Shown here piece after piece: positions 42,479 to 51,280 of a DNA stretch of 56,119 nt. Made by a program: the position numbers and the translations under genes. The stretch is from Burkholderiales bacterium (GTDB lineage: Bacteria > Pseudomonadota > Gammaproteobacteria > Burkholderiales > Burkholderiaceae). How positions within the stretch are numbered: position 1 is the stretch's first letter; each line of letters begins with the position of its first letter. The notes under the pieces are model-generated. The model saw only the letters and a program-made list of their open reading frames with translations, searched no databases and was not told the DNA's origin. Location of the stretch: positions 1 to 56,119 of the forward strand of contig JAMFSK010000147.1 in NCBI GenBank assembly GCA_026225235.1, read 5' to 3'.

Positions 42479-43254
42479 TCGATATTGCCCGCGAACGACG
42501 CGTGCAGAACGCGATGCCGTGGATCGCCGTGGCGCTGCTCCTGCTGGTATGGGAGTGCGCGTCGGGGCTCGTGAAAAACAGTGCGCTCGTGCTGCCCGCG
42601 CCCGGCCTCGTCGTGCGATCGATCGCCGCGCACTACGATGCGATCCTCTCGAACGCTTTGCAGACCTTGTTCACCTCGCTGCTCGGGTTCGCGTTTGCCG
42701 TGGTGATTGGCGTCGTCATCGGCTTCGCGATCGGCATCTGGGTCCGCCTGTACAAGGGGCTGTATCCGATGCTGGTCGCATTCAACGCGATCCCCAAGGT
42801 CGCGCTGATGCCCTTGCTCGTGCTCTGGTTCGGTATCGGGTCGGTGCCCGCCACGATTCTCGCGTTCTCGCTCGCGGTGTTTCCGATCGTCGTGAATGTC
42901 GCGACGGGGCTCGCCTCGATCGACCCCGAGATGGAGGATGTGATGCGATCTCTGGGCGCAAGCCGCTTCGAAATCATCTGGAAGGTCGGTATTCCGAGCA
43001 TGACGCCCTTTTTGTTCGCCTCCTTCAAGATCGCCATCACGCTCTCCTTCGTTGGCTCGGTGCTGGCTGAGACCGTTGCTGCCAATAGTGGTATCGGATT
43101 CCTGATGCAGGAGGCATCTTCGCGCTTCGATGTCCCGCTGGTGTTCGCGGGGCTCATCGTGATCGCGGCGATGGCGGTGATCGCGTATGCGGGCTGCGTG
43201 CTGATCGAGAAGCGTGTGACGCATTGGTCGCGTCATACGGGCAAGCGTCGTTGA
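42475..43254 (+). CDS. ABC transporter permease (SsuC/TauC type)
   Basis: A 259-residue inner-membrane protein with six hydrophobic helices. The EAA loop that contacts the ATPase is DVMRSLGASRFEIIWKVGIPSMTPFLFASFKIA. It overlaps the ATPase gene by 4 nt, completing a three-gene importer. A long opposing frame here is a shadow of its high-GC codon use. Confidence 0.93.
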   Translation: MIDIARERRVQNAMPWIAVALLLLVWECASGLVKNSALVLPAPGLVVRSIAAHYDAILSNALQTLFTSLLGFAFAVVIGVVIGFAIGIWVRLYKGLYPMLVAFNAIPKVALMPLLVLWFGIGSVPATILAFSLAVFPIVVNVATGLASIDPEMEDVMRSLGASRFEIIWKVGIPSMTPFLFASFKIAITLSFVGSVLAETVAANSGIGFLMQEASSRFDVPLVFAGLIVIAAMAVIAYAGCVLIEKRVTHWSRHTGKRR

Positions 43255-43440
43255 TGTCGATGCGCTGAAATTTAGCGTCCAGCCGCACAATTTCTGATGT
43301 TTACCGGCTTGACGCGCCCTCTTATTCTGGAGACCTGGCGGATCGTAGATGCTGCGTGATGCCAACTGTCCTCGCGTTGCCGAAGCGCATTGAGACAGTC
43401 GATCCGAATAACCTGCTGTGAAGAACTCGCGAGCGTGTCT

Positions 43441-44694
43441 GTGACTACACCTGTTGAAGAAAAGCTGATTCAGTGGCCCGAAGAAGGCGTGCGACGCATC
43501 CCGTTCGCCGTGTATTCAGACCAACGCGTATTCGATGCGGAGCAACAAGCGATCTTTCGCGGGCCGATCTGGCATTTTCTCGGACTGGAAGCGCAGATTC
43601 CCGAGCCGGGCTGCTACGTGCTCGCTCAAGTCGGAGAGGTTCCCGTCATCCTAGTCCGCCGCAAAGACGACTCGATCGGCGCGCTCGTTAACCGTTGCTC
43701 GCATAAGGGCACGCCACTGCTCTACGAACCCTCTGGTCGCGTCGACCGGTTGATGTGCATCTATCACAACTGGTGCTTTGACTTCGATGGCCACATGACC
43801 TCGGTGGCGTTCGAGCGGGGCGTGCGCGGCAAGGGCGGTATGGCGTCCACGTTCAAGAAAGAAGAGAACAGCCTGCAGCGCCTGCGTGTCCACACGATTT
43901 GCGGCCTTGTGTTTGGCACCTTGAGCGACGAGACACCGCCTTTCGAAGAGTATGTGGGGGCTGACCTGATCGCCAATATCCGGCGAGTCTGCGGCAGGCC
44001 GCTGCGGATTCTGGGGCAGTACAGCCAGACTCTGCCGTCGAATTGGAAGCTCTATATCGAGAACGTCAAGGACCCGTATCACGCCTCGATCCTCCACGCA
44101 TTCAACGGAGTGATGAAGCAGGACCGGTTGACCATGGAAGGCGGCATCACGATGGGGTCGCGCGGCTGGTCGCATATCAGCTACTCGAAAATGAGCACGG
44201 ATACGGGCGACGAGATCTATGCGTCGGGCGACATGCGGTCGGCGGAAATATCGGCCTACGGCTTCGGCTTGCGCGACCGGTCGATGACCGACGTATGGGA
44301 CGATTTCGGCGACAAGATATCGATGACGATCCAGACGATCTTCCCGAATTTTGTGCTTCAGCAGTTGCGCAACTCTCTTGCGGTACGAACCATCGTGCCG
44401 GTGGGCACGCATGAATCGGAGCTGCGCTGGATCGCTTTCGGCTTTGTCGACGACGACGAACGCAAGCTCAAGGGGCGGCTCAAGCAATGCAACATGATGG
44501 GGCCTGCAGGATTGATTGCGATGGAGGACGGCATGATCGGCGGACTCGTCCAGAAAGGCATCGCTGGCAGTCTCGACAAGTCGGCAGTGATCGAGATGGG
44601 CGGCCATGGGATCGAACCGATTCCTGGCTCACGAGTTTCCGAAGGCAGTGTTCGCGGGTTCTGGACCGGCTATCGCGCGTTGATGGGGTTTTAA
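43441..44694 (+). CDS. Rieske non-heme iron oxygenase, alpha subunit
   Basis: A 417-residue ring-hydroxylating oxygenase large subunit. The Rieske site is Cys86-x-His88 and Cys106-x2-His109, with the 17-residue spacing of the family. The catalytic iron site is Asp211-x2-His214-x4-His219 in NVKDPYHASILH, matching the Asp-His-His spacing of naphthalene dioxygenase; a later acidic ligand is expected in the 350-370 region. The layout is like anthranilate, salicylate-5 and related benzoate-type hydroxylases. GTG 43441 gives the usual start, but GTG 43435 in frame is equally possible; no strong ribosome site. The beta subunit follows with a 1-nt overlap, and the VanB-type reductase at 36100 is the probable electron donor. 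Confidence 0.93.
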   Translation: MTTPVEEKLIQWPEEGVRRIPFAVYSDQRVFDAEQQAIFRGPIWHFLGLEAQIPEPGCYVLAQVGEVPVILVRRKDDSIGALVNRCSHKGTPLLYEPSGRVDRLMCIYHNWCFDFDGHMTSVAFERGVRGKGGMASTFKKEENSLQRLRVHTICGLVFGTLSDETPPFEEYVGADLIANIRRVCGRPLRILGQYSQTLPSNWKLYIENVKDPYHASILHAFNGVMKQDRLTMEGGITMGSRGWSHISYSKMSTDTGDEIYASGDMRSAEISAYGFGLRDRSMTDVWDDFGDKISMTIQTIFPNFVLQQLRNSLAVRTIVPVGTHESELRWIAFGFVDDDERKLKGRLKQCNMMGPAGLIAMEDGMIGGLVQKGIAGSLDKSAVIEMGGHGIEPIPGSRVSEGSVRGFWTGYRALMGF

Positions 44695-45200
44695 TGAATA
44701 CAACCATGAACGATGCAATGTGCCAGGCAACGGTGTCTGGACTGGCAGTGCGCGCACGCCGGCTGATCGCCGATTACGCGGATACGATCGACGACGGGAA
44801 GCTGTCTGATTGGCCCACCTTCTTTACGGCCGATGCGGTCTACCGGATCACGACGCGCCAGAACGAGGCGGCGAACATGCCGCTGTCGATCATGTTGTGC
44901 GACAACCAGGCCATGCTGTACGACCGGGTCGAAGCGATCGAACAGGCGAATATCTTCGAGCCGCATTTCTACCGGCACATCCTGTCTGATTCCCGAACGC
45001 TCGAGATGAGCGACGATTCGATTCACATGGTCACGAGTTTCAGTTGTGTGCGGACCATGCTTGACGGCCGAATGATGCTGTTCGCCGCGGGGCGGTACAT
45101 CGACCAGATCGTGGTCGAGAACGGCACTTGTCTGTTTCGTTCGCGGGCCGTCGTACTCGATTCTTCGCGAATCGACACACTTATCGCAATTCCGCTATGA
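44694..45200 (+). CDS. Rieske oxygenase beta (small) subunit
   Basis: A 168-residue protein of the SnoaL-like, cone-shaped beta-subunit family that forms an alpha3beta3 hexamer with the large subunit. Features: RRLIADYADTIDDGKLSDWPTFFTADAVYRI at the N-terminal half, LYDRVEAIEQANIFEPHFYRHILS, and the terminal SRAVVLDSSRIDTLIAIPL. ATG 44694 overlaps the alpha stop (TAATG), so it is translated by coupling. Confidence 0.92.
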   Translation: MNTTMNDAMCQATVSGLAVRARRLIADYADTIDDGKLSDWPTFFTADAVYRITTRQNEAANMPLSIMLCDNQAMLYDRVEAIEQANIFEPHFYRHILSDSRTLEMSDDSIHMVTSFSCVRTMLDGRMMLFAAGRYIDQIVVENGTCLFRSRAVVLDSSRIDTLIAIPL

Positions 45201-45934
45201 ACGCCGACGCTATCGCAGCCGATGTATCGGCGGTCGACCTTGAACTGCTGACTCACGCGAGCGTCGCCACCATTACGACCTGCCTGTATCGAGCAGGCGT
45301 GCGGCGGGTCTGCCCGACGGGCATTGCACCCCTGGCGAGCGGTCAGCCGCGCATGGTCGGCGAAGCGTTCACCTTGCGTTTCGTGCCTGCCCGCGAGGAT
45401 GTGGGTGGCATCGAGAGCTATGGGGGGCGGGGTAATCTTCACCAGGCAGCCTTCGAGGAGTGCCCGCCGGGCGCTGTGCTGGTAATCGACACGCGAGGCG
45501 AAACACGCAGCTGTTCATGCGGTGATCTCCTGATCGGACGTCTCAAGGCGCGGGGTTGCCGTGGCGTCGTCACCGATGGCGGCTTTCGCGATACGCCGGA
45601 TATCGTCGCCCTGGGTTTTCCCGCCTATCAGCGCGTCGCCGTGCCTTCGCCGAGCTTTGGTTTTCTTCAGGCGGTCGAGCTGAACGTACCGATCGGTTGC
45701 GGCGATGTCGCGGTCTATCCGGGCGATATCGTAGTCGGAGACGGTGAGGGGATTGTCGTCATCCCGCGCCGGATGGCCCATCAGATCGCGATCGAGGCAT
45801 TCGAGCAGACTCGATATGACGCCTTTGCGTCTGACGAGATCGCAAGAGGCCGCACCGTCATTGGCTTGTATCCGGCAACCGACGCCTCGCGCGCCGAGTT
45901 CGCCACATGGTGTGCTCGTGGCAACGGCGCCTGA
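45197..45934 (+). CDS. RraA-like / HMG-CHA aldolase-family protein
   Basis: A 245-residue protein of the family once called dimethylmenaquinone methyltransferase, which includes RraA and the metal-dependent HMG/CHA aldolases. ATITTCLYRAGVRR (N-terminus), GDLLIGRLKARGCRGVVTDGGFRDTPDI with the Arg-Asp metal/oxaloacetate site, and GDIVVGDGEGIVVIP near the end are diagnostic. In this setting it could be a pathway aldolase or oxaloacetate decarboxylase acting on a ring-cleavage product. ATG 45197 overlaps the beta stop by 4 nt (ATGA). Confidence 0.88.
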   Translation: MNADAIAADVSAVDLELLTHASVATITTCLYRAGVRRVCPTGIAPLASGQPRMVGEAFTLRFVPAREDVGGIESYGGRGNLHQAAFEECPPGAVLVIDTRGETRSCSCGDLLIGRLKARGCRGVVTDGGFRDTPDIVALGFPAYQRVAVPSPSFGFLQAVELNVPIGCGDVAVYPGDIVVGDGEGIVVIPRRMAHQIAIEAFEQTRYDAFASDEIARGRTVIGLYPATDASRAEFATWCARGNGA

Positions 45935-46169
45935 CGGCACCGGCGTCGCAGGAACCGCCTGCGAAGCCGCAGTCGCGCTTGAACGCGCGTTGATCGCAGC
46001 GTTGGCTCGGCACGGCATCGCATGCGAGCCTGCACGCGTACACAGCATCGCAAGTGCGCTGCCTTACGTCGATGCCATGACGCAGCGTCTGCGCTTGATG
46101 CGAGGAATCGGACAGGGTGTGGGCGACGGTTTGCCAGAACGCAGGTGTGATGGCACATGGAAGACATGA
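45918..46169 (+). CDS. AtzG-like (DUF4089-like) small amidase subunit
   Basis: A frame of about 83 residues squeezed between RraA and amidase genes, overlapping both (17 nt with the former, 20 nt with the latter). It is helical and contains LERALIAALARHGIACEPARV followed by HSIASALPYVDAMTQRLRLM, the pattern of AtzG/DUF4089 subunits (two helices ending in xHLxRxxxLA) that precede AtzE-type amidases and stabilise them. Start is GTG 45918, or GTG 45912. Codon third positions are GC-rich, as in its neighbours, supporting coding. The family match is by eye and moderate. Confidence 0.5.
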   Translation: MATAPDGTGVAGTACEAAVALERALIAALARHGIACEPARVHSIASALPYVDAMTQRLRLMRGIGQGVGDGLPERRCDGTWKT

Positions 46170-47592
46170 CGTGACCCACCCTCTGAACGGCATACCGTCT
46201 CTCGCACGAGCGGCCACGCTCATCCGAAGCCGCCGCTTGTCGCCCGTCGAATTGACAGAGCAGTGCCTCGAACAAGTCGAACGATGCGACGAGACCGTGC
46301 GTGCGTTCACTACCTTGACGGCGGACGACGCGCGTGCCGCCGCGCTGCGAGCCGAACACGAACTGGCCCACGGATATTGGCGAGGTCCGCTGCATGGTAT
46401 TCCGGTCGGCTTCAAGGATACGATCGACGTAGGGGGCATCCCCACTCGCGCGCAGTCGCATCAGATGGACGGGTATGTACCTGCGGCCGATGCGGCCTCG
46501 GTTTCGCGTTGGTTCGAGGCGGGTGCTGTCAGCCTCGGGAAACTGACGACCCACGAGTTTGCATTCGGATCACCGGCCTGGGATGTTCCCGGGCCGCCCG
46601 CCCGCAATCCGTGGAATACCCTGCATTTCGCGGGCGGCTCGTCGAGCGGCGCGGCGGCAGGTGTCGCCTGCGCCATGATGCTGGGTGCACTGGGCAGTGA
46701 CACCGCAGGTTCGATCCGGAGTCCGGCCGCGCTGTGTGGTGTCTCGGGTTTCAAACCGGGCAGGAATGGCATCGTCCGACGCGGCAGCCTGCCGCTCGCG
46801 ATGAGCCTGGACGCGCTCGGCGTCATTGCACGCAATGTCGAGGATTGCGCGGTGCTCTTCGACGCGCTGGCGGACTCGCGTGCGGCGTTGCCCCGCGACC
46901 GGAGCGACACGGGGCGGATTGCGCTCGACACGGATCTGCGTAACCTGCGTGTCGGGGTGGTGCGGAATTTCTTCAGTGGAGCGGCACCCGTGAGCGATGC
47001 GCTGAGTGATGCCGTAGAGCAGGCGCTCCCCGTGTTGTCCGTCCAGGGCTGTCGCGTCGTCGACGTGACGCTGCGCTCGCTCCAGGACTGGAACGCGGCA
47101 GGCATGGTCCTGTTGCTTGCTGAAGCGTTTGCACTCCATGCGCCGTGGTTGCGCGAGCGGATGAGTCAATACGGGCGTTCGTTCAGCGATGCCGTGTTAC
47201 TGGGCGCAACGCTCGACGCGGGGCATTACGTCGATGCCATGCACGCGCGTCGCATCATGGCGGCCGAGCTCGACACCGTGATGGAGCGCTGCGACCTGTT
47301 GATCGCGCCGATCCAGCCTGGCGAGGCGCCGCTGCTCGAGGCCGCCACGCAATGGGGCTTCTTGGAGCGCCCGAGTTACGGCATCCCCTTCAATCTCAGC
47401 GACAACCCGGCCTTGTCGCTGGGCTGTGGATTTGGTCCGAACGGTCTGCCGCTTGCATTTCAGCTGATCGGCCGTCGCGGGGAAGAAGTGACCGTGCTGC
47501 GTGCAGGACACTCATTTCAAACGCAGACCGACTGGCACGAACGTTCGCCCCCGTGTCCTTTACCTGGTTCGTTGCCCGCTATTGCCGGATGA
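46150..47592 (+). CDS. Amidase signature enzyme (AtzE/GatA-like)
   Basis: A 480-residue amidase with the Ser-cisSer-Lys triad: Lys89 in VGFKDTID, cis-Ser in AGGSSSGAAAG (162-170), and nucleophile Ser188 in GSDTAGSIRSPA. The conserved SVSRWFEAGAVSLGKLTTHEFAFGS segment is also present. It hydrolyses a primary or secondary amide to acid and ammonia. Being preceded by an AtzG-like subunit favours an AtzE-type role, removing an amide nitrogen from a biuret, half-amide or similar intermediate. ATG 46150 overlaps the small subunit gene by 20 nt. Cytoplasmic. Confidence 0.92.
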   Translation: MAHGRHDVTHPLNGIPSLARAATLIRSRRLSPVELTEQCLEQVERCDETVRAFTTLTADDARAAALRAEHELAHGYWRGPLHGIPVGFKDTIDVGGIPTRAQSHQMDGYVPAADAASVSRWFEAGAVSLGKLTTHEFAFGSPAWDVPGPPARNPWNTLHFAGGSSSGAAAGVACAMMLGALGSDTAGSIRSPAALCGVSGFKPGRNGIVRRGSLPLAMSLDALGVIARNVEDCAVLFDALADSRAALPRDRSDTGRIALDTDLRNLRVGVVRNFFSGAAPVSDALSDAVEQALPVLSVQGCRVVDVTLRSLQDWNAAGMVLLLAEAFALHAPWLRERMSQYGRSFSDAVLLGATLDAGHYVDAMHARRIMAAELDTVMERCDLLIAPIQPGEAPLLEAATQWGFLERPSYGIPFNLSDNPALSLGCGFGPNGLPLAFQLIGRRGEEVTVLRAGHSFQTQTDWHERSPPCPLPGSLPAIAG

Positions 47593-47653
47593 ACAAGCTT
47601 TGCAGGAGTTTCACCTTTTAATTGCGTTGAACTGGAGATGGAGAGGTAACCTC

Positions 47654-48469
47654 ATGTCGTATACGAAGCTACAGGTGACGCCGATCACGCCGCATATCGG
47701 CGCTGAAATCGGCAACATCGATTTGACGAAGCCCTTGTCCGAGATCGAAGTTGCAGAGCTGCGCACCGCGCTGACCGAGCATCAGGTCATTTTCTTTCGC
47801 GACCAGCCGATCAGTCTCGCCGATCACGAAGTGCTCGCCCGGCATTTCGGCGAAATGCACCTGCATACGGGGCCGTCGACCGAAAGCAAGCCGCTGCCCG
47901 AGAATCCCGCGATCCGGAGCCTGCATTTCGACCACACCTCGTCGGCCGTCGCCGGCGAAAAATGGCACTCAGACCAGACCTGCGCAGCCGTTCCGCCGAT
48001 GGGCAGCATCCTGCATCTGGTCCAGACACCGCCGAACGGCGGCGGCGCCACGTTGTTTGCGAGCATGTATGCCGCCTATAACGGGCTCTCGCTACGAATG
48101 AAGACTTATCTTGAAGGCCTGACCGCCACGCATGACGGCCGCCGAGTGTTTGGTCCGAATGCACCGGTCAGTTCGCACCCGGTCATCGCCACGCATCCCG
48201 TTTCAGGCCGCAAGCTCGTCTTCGTCAATGCTGCGATGACCTCGCACATCGACGGGCTGCCCCGCGACGAAAGCGATGCGGTCCTTGCATTTCTTTATCA
48301 ACATTGCACGAAGCCGGACTATCAGGTGCGCTTCCAGTGGCGCGATCATTCGATTGCGTTCTGGGACAACCGGTGTTCGCAGCACAAGGCGATCTGGGAC
48401 TATTACCCGAATGTGCGCTCGGGCTTCCGGATTCAGATCAAGGGCACCGAAGGACCATCGATGAATTAA
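47654..48469 (+). CDS. TauD/TfdA-family Fe(II)/2-oxoglutarate dioxygenase
   Basis: A 271-residue alpha-ketoglutarate-dependent oxygenase. The iron site is His105-x-Asp107 in KWHSDQT with distal His244 in RCSQHKAIWDY; Arg255 and Arg259 (VRSGFRIQI) are placed at +11 and +15 as in TauD to bind 2-oxoglutarate. It hydroxylates an aliphatic or phenoxy-type substrate to release sulfite, an aldehyde or phenol. AGAGG upstream supports ATG 47654. It is the last metabolic gene of the island before its LysR regulator; a second oxygenase here suggests a side-chain step. Confidence 0.92.
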   Translation: MSYTKLQVTPITPHIGAEIGNIDLTKPLSEIEVAELRTALTEHQVIFFRDQPISLADHEVLARHFGEMHLHTGPSTESKPLPENPAIRSLHFDHTSSAVAGEKWHSDQTCAAVPPMGSILHLVQTPPNGGGATLFASMYAAYNGLSLRMKTYLEGLTATHDGRRVFGPNAPVSSHPVIATHPVSGRKLVFVNAAMTSHIDGLPRDESDAVLAFLYQHCTKPDYQVRFQWRDHSIAFWDNRCSQHKAIWDYYPNVRSGFRIQIKGTEGPSMN

Positions 48470-48613
48470 TCACCTGCAGGGCACGGAATCTTAAAAGTTG
48501 AACGCCGTGCGATAGCCATCGTTTTTATGGTCGATTACGATTGAAGCAGGGCGACCCCGGTCGCATGACAGGCGGCACGACGATTCGGGTCGCCACCTCG
48601 ATGGGCATGACCT

Positions 48614-49663
48614 ATGACACTCGGATTGTTGCCGAATTTTGTGAACACCTCAGCACTTCGGTATTTCTATGAGGTGGCTCGCTACGGATCTTTCCAGATC
48701 GTCGAGGAAAAAGTCCATGTTGCGGCGTCTGCGATTCGGCGCCAGGTTCAGTTGCTGGAGGACGAACTCGACACGAAGCTGTTCGTGCGGGACCGCAACG
48801 GCGTGCGATTGACGCCCTCGGGTGAGACGCTCCTCTATCGCGTGCGGCGCATGATGCGAGAGCTCGACGCAGCACGTTCGGAAATTGTTGCGCTGACCGG
48901 TGAGCAGACCGGGCACGTGCGCATCGGCATCAACGAGACCGTGGCGCGCGAATTTCTCGCGACCTTCCTCGGCGAATTTCGGGCGCGCTATCCGAAAGTC
49001 ACCTTCGAGGTGGTCATCGCGAGTTCGAACTTGCTTGCCGACACGTTGTTTCGGGGTGAGGTCGACATCATCATGGGCTACGCACTTGAGCGCCAGACCG
49101 GCCTTAAACAGGTCGCCTCGTTCAATCTGCAGACCTGTATTACCGTACAACGCGATCATCCGCTTGCGGGTCGGGCGTTCGTACGAGTTGGCGACCTGGT
49201 CGACGAGACCTTCATCATGCCGACTCAGGATCAACGGCTTCGACATGTACTGAACTCGGTGTTCTCGCGCGTTGCGGTTCGCCCGACCTTCAGTGTCACG
49301 ACCAATTCCTTCGAGTTCATTGCCATCATGGTCGCGAAGGGGCTTGGCATCGGCTGTCAGATACGCGTGCTGGCTGGCCCTGACCCTGCACGGCCGGAGA
49401 TCGTCTACGTCCCGATACAGGATCCGGATATCAAGCCGTCGGTATTGGCCTGCTATGTGTCCGCGACGTTGCCCGTCAACCTGGCTGTCACGCTATGCGT
49501 GAAGGAGTTGCAGGGTGCGCTTGAAGATTGGCGTGGAGGCACAGAGCCGGCCGGTGCGGTCGTTGAGGGCAGCGCGCATGTGGGCGGCGACATCGAGGTC
49601 AGCAGCGAGGACGAGCTCCCTCCTGTACTCGATGAGTCGTTTGGAATATTGCCTCCCGCATGA
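48614..49663 (+). CDS. LysR-family regulator of the catabolic island
   Basis: A 349-residue LTTR, about 45 longer than usual. HTH: LRYFYEVARYGSFQIVEEKVHVAASAIRRQVQLLEDELDTKLF. The effector domain starts GHVRIGINETVAREFLATFLGE and holds GEVDIIMGYALE. The C-terminal extension is acidic and proline-rich (VSSEDELPPVLDESFG), unlike common LTTRs. ATG 48614 lacks a strong ribosome site. It follows the TauD gene by 145 bp on the same strand; control of the oxygenase/amidase operon is an inference from position. Confidence 0.9.
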   Translation: MTLGLLPNFVNTSALRYFYEVARYGSFQIVEEKVHVAASAIRRQVQLLEDELDTKLFVRDRNGVRLTPSGETLLYRVRRMMRELDAARSEIVALTGEQTGHVRIGINETVAREFLATFLGEFRARYPKVTFEVVIASSNLLADTLFRGEVDIIMGYALERQTGLKQVASFNLQTCITVQRDHPLAGRAFVRVGDLVDETFIMPTQDQRLRHVLNSVFSRVAVRPTFSVTTNSFEFIAIMVAKGLGIGCQIRVLAGPDPARPEIVYVPIQDPDIKPSVLACYVSATLPVNLAVTLCVKELQGALEDWRGGTEPAGAVVEGSAHVGGDIEVSSEDELPPVLDESFGILPPA

Positions 49664-50137
49664 GGTGAGCGTATCTCCGCGCCGGAGCCGGTGTCGTCAA
49701 TCGGCGCCCCGGACCGGGCGGCCGTTTCTGCAGCGCTCAAGTGCACAGAGTCAATCCACCGCGCATTGTTGCGCGGATTTTCCGTTTGGTTGCGCGTGCC
49801 TTTGTTCCCGGTCGTCTCGCCTGAACGACATCGTTTCGTTACGTGAGCGGGGCGACGTCATGCGCCGTATTTGAGCATGAACGGATGGCGAAAAGAGGCG
49901 AACAATTTTTCTGCGCCTCGCAATTATTTTTTGATGTTCCTCTGCGATTTACAAACCCCTAACCTCAAGTATCCCTAATCGACCAGCAAGGTTGCTAAAG
50001 CGATCACATCAGCTGGTTTTTCGATTGTTTCAAGGGATAACAGGGGATTTGAGCCTCGTTCGCACAATGGCGGGCAATTGCCGGGCATTGATGAACGACA
50101 TTCTTTTCAAGCGTCGATCGCAAGCAACCACAAGACT
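49664..50137. other. Region upstream of the porin gene
   Basis: 474 bp without a credible gene. The middle (about 49890-49990) is AT-rich for this genome, with runs such as CAATTATTTTTTGATG, and is where a porin promoter and long leader would be expected. No hairpin or operator stood out. Confidence 0.4.
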
Positions 50138-51238
50138 ATGAACCCATATATCCGAGGTATTTGCTGTGCCTTGCCATGCCTGGCATTGTCATACACCGCC
50201 CATGCTCAATCGAGTGTGACGCTCTACGGTCTTCTCGATACATCGATTCAGTATGCGCACTCGGGAGGAACGAGCACGACTCGGCTGGACAGCAGCAACG
50301 TTCAGACCTCGATGTGGGGCTTGCGCGGCCAGGAAGACCTCGGCGGTTCAACGAAGATCATCTTCAAGCTCGAGAACGGTTTCGACGTCAATAACGGTGT
50401 CGATGCCCAGACCAACAAGATCTTCGGTCGCGAAGCCTGGGTCGGTGCGGTCGGTGACTTCGGTTCGGTGAAGATCGGCCTGAACAACACGCCGATGGCT
50501 TATGCCTTGATTCACTTCTCGATGGGTGATCTTGGCCATTGGGATTGGGGTCACGCCAGCAATAACTACGACTTCTTTGTCAGCACGCGCACATCGAATT
50601 CGATCTACTACACCTCGCCGATCGTGGCGGGCTTCCAGCTATCGGCACTCTATGCACGTGGCGCCAATGGAGACCCCACACTACCGCGCACGCTCGGCGA
50701 TACAGCGTCATTGGGCCTGAACTACACGAATGGGCCGTTCGCGATCGAAGCCGACTACGAAAGCCTTGTCTACGGCCGTACCGCGACCGCTACGCCGACA
50801 TCGTCGACCGAGACCGGCAACTTTGAATTCTTCGGTGCGTCGTACGACTTTCAGTTCGTGAAACTGGGTGGTCTCGTCATGGTTCATCGAGGCGCTGGCG
50901 ATGTGAAGACCGCAAATTCGAGTGTCTATGCCGATCCGAACAATCTCTATTACGACGTGTCAGCGCTGTTCCCCCATGTCTTGAGCACAAATGGGAGTCT
51001 GATGTTGAGCTTCGGGCAGTACAAGCTGCAAGGAAACTCCGCAGGCGACTCCTCGTCACTGGGCGTGCGATATGACTACCATCTTTCCCCGCGCACCGGC
51101 GTGTATGCGGGCGTGGCGGGCATCAAGAACGGAAGCCTGGCCAACTTTACCCAGACCGGCGCCCAGTTCTCGGGGATTCCGGTGGCGGCAGGGAATAACC
51201 AGATCGCCGTGCTGACGGGGATGATGACCCGGTTTTAA
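50138..51238 (+). CDS. Burkholderia-type trimeric outer-membrane porin
   Basis: A 366-residue general porin. The signal peptide ends AHA before QSSVTLYGLLDTSIQYAHSGG, the invariant start of Porin_4 family proteins. Next come SNVQTSMWGLRGQEDLGGSTKIIFKLENGFDVNNG and FGREAWVGAVGDFGSVKIG, and the protein ends in a terminal aromatic (MMTRF), the BAM recognition signal. It forms a 16-strand beta-barrel in the outer membrane and may pass the island's substrate. ATG 50138 is chosen because the signal peptide starts there; the frame is open to 50078. Confidence 0.93.
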   Translation: MNPYIRGICCALPCLALSYTAHAQSSVTLYGLLDTSIQYAHSGGTSTTRLDSSNVQTSMWGLRGQEDLGGSTKIIFKLENGFDVNNGVDAQTNKIFGREAWVGAVGDFGSVKIGLNNTPMAYALIHFSMGDLGHWDWGHASNNYDFFVSTRTSNSIYYTSPIVAGFQLSALYARGANGDPTLPRTLGDTASLGLNYTNGPFAIEADYESLVYGRTATATPTSSTETGNFEFFGASYDFQFVKLGGLVMVHRGAGDVKTANSSVYADPNNLYYDVSALFPHVLSTNGSLMLSFGQYKLQGNSAGDSSSLGVRYDYHLSPRTGVYAGVAGIKNGSLANFTQTGAQFSGIPVAAGNNQIAVLTGMMTRF

Positions 51239-51250
51239 GTGAGCGGAGTG

Positions 51251-51280
51251 GATCCCTGGGGCGTGGAGCGGCCAGGGGTC
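51251..51280. terminator. Hairpin between porin and convergent GNAT genes
   Basis: GATCCCTGG (51251-51259) pairs with CCAGGGGTC (51272-51280), eight Watson-Crick pairs and one G-T pair, loop 12 nt. It overlaps the GNAT stop codon. No U-tract. Confidence 0.45.

Noticed and set aside
42412..43365. 317-codon frame opposite the ABC permease
   Set aside because: Charged, repetitive translation typical of an antisense shadow.
43651..44607. 318-codon frame opposite the Rieske alpha subunit
   Set aside because: Antisense to a gene with all catalytic residues present; no independent support.
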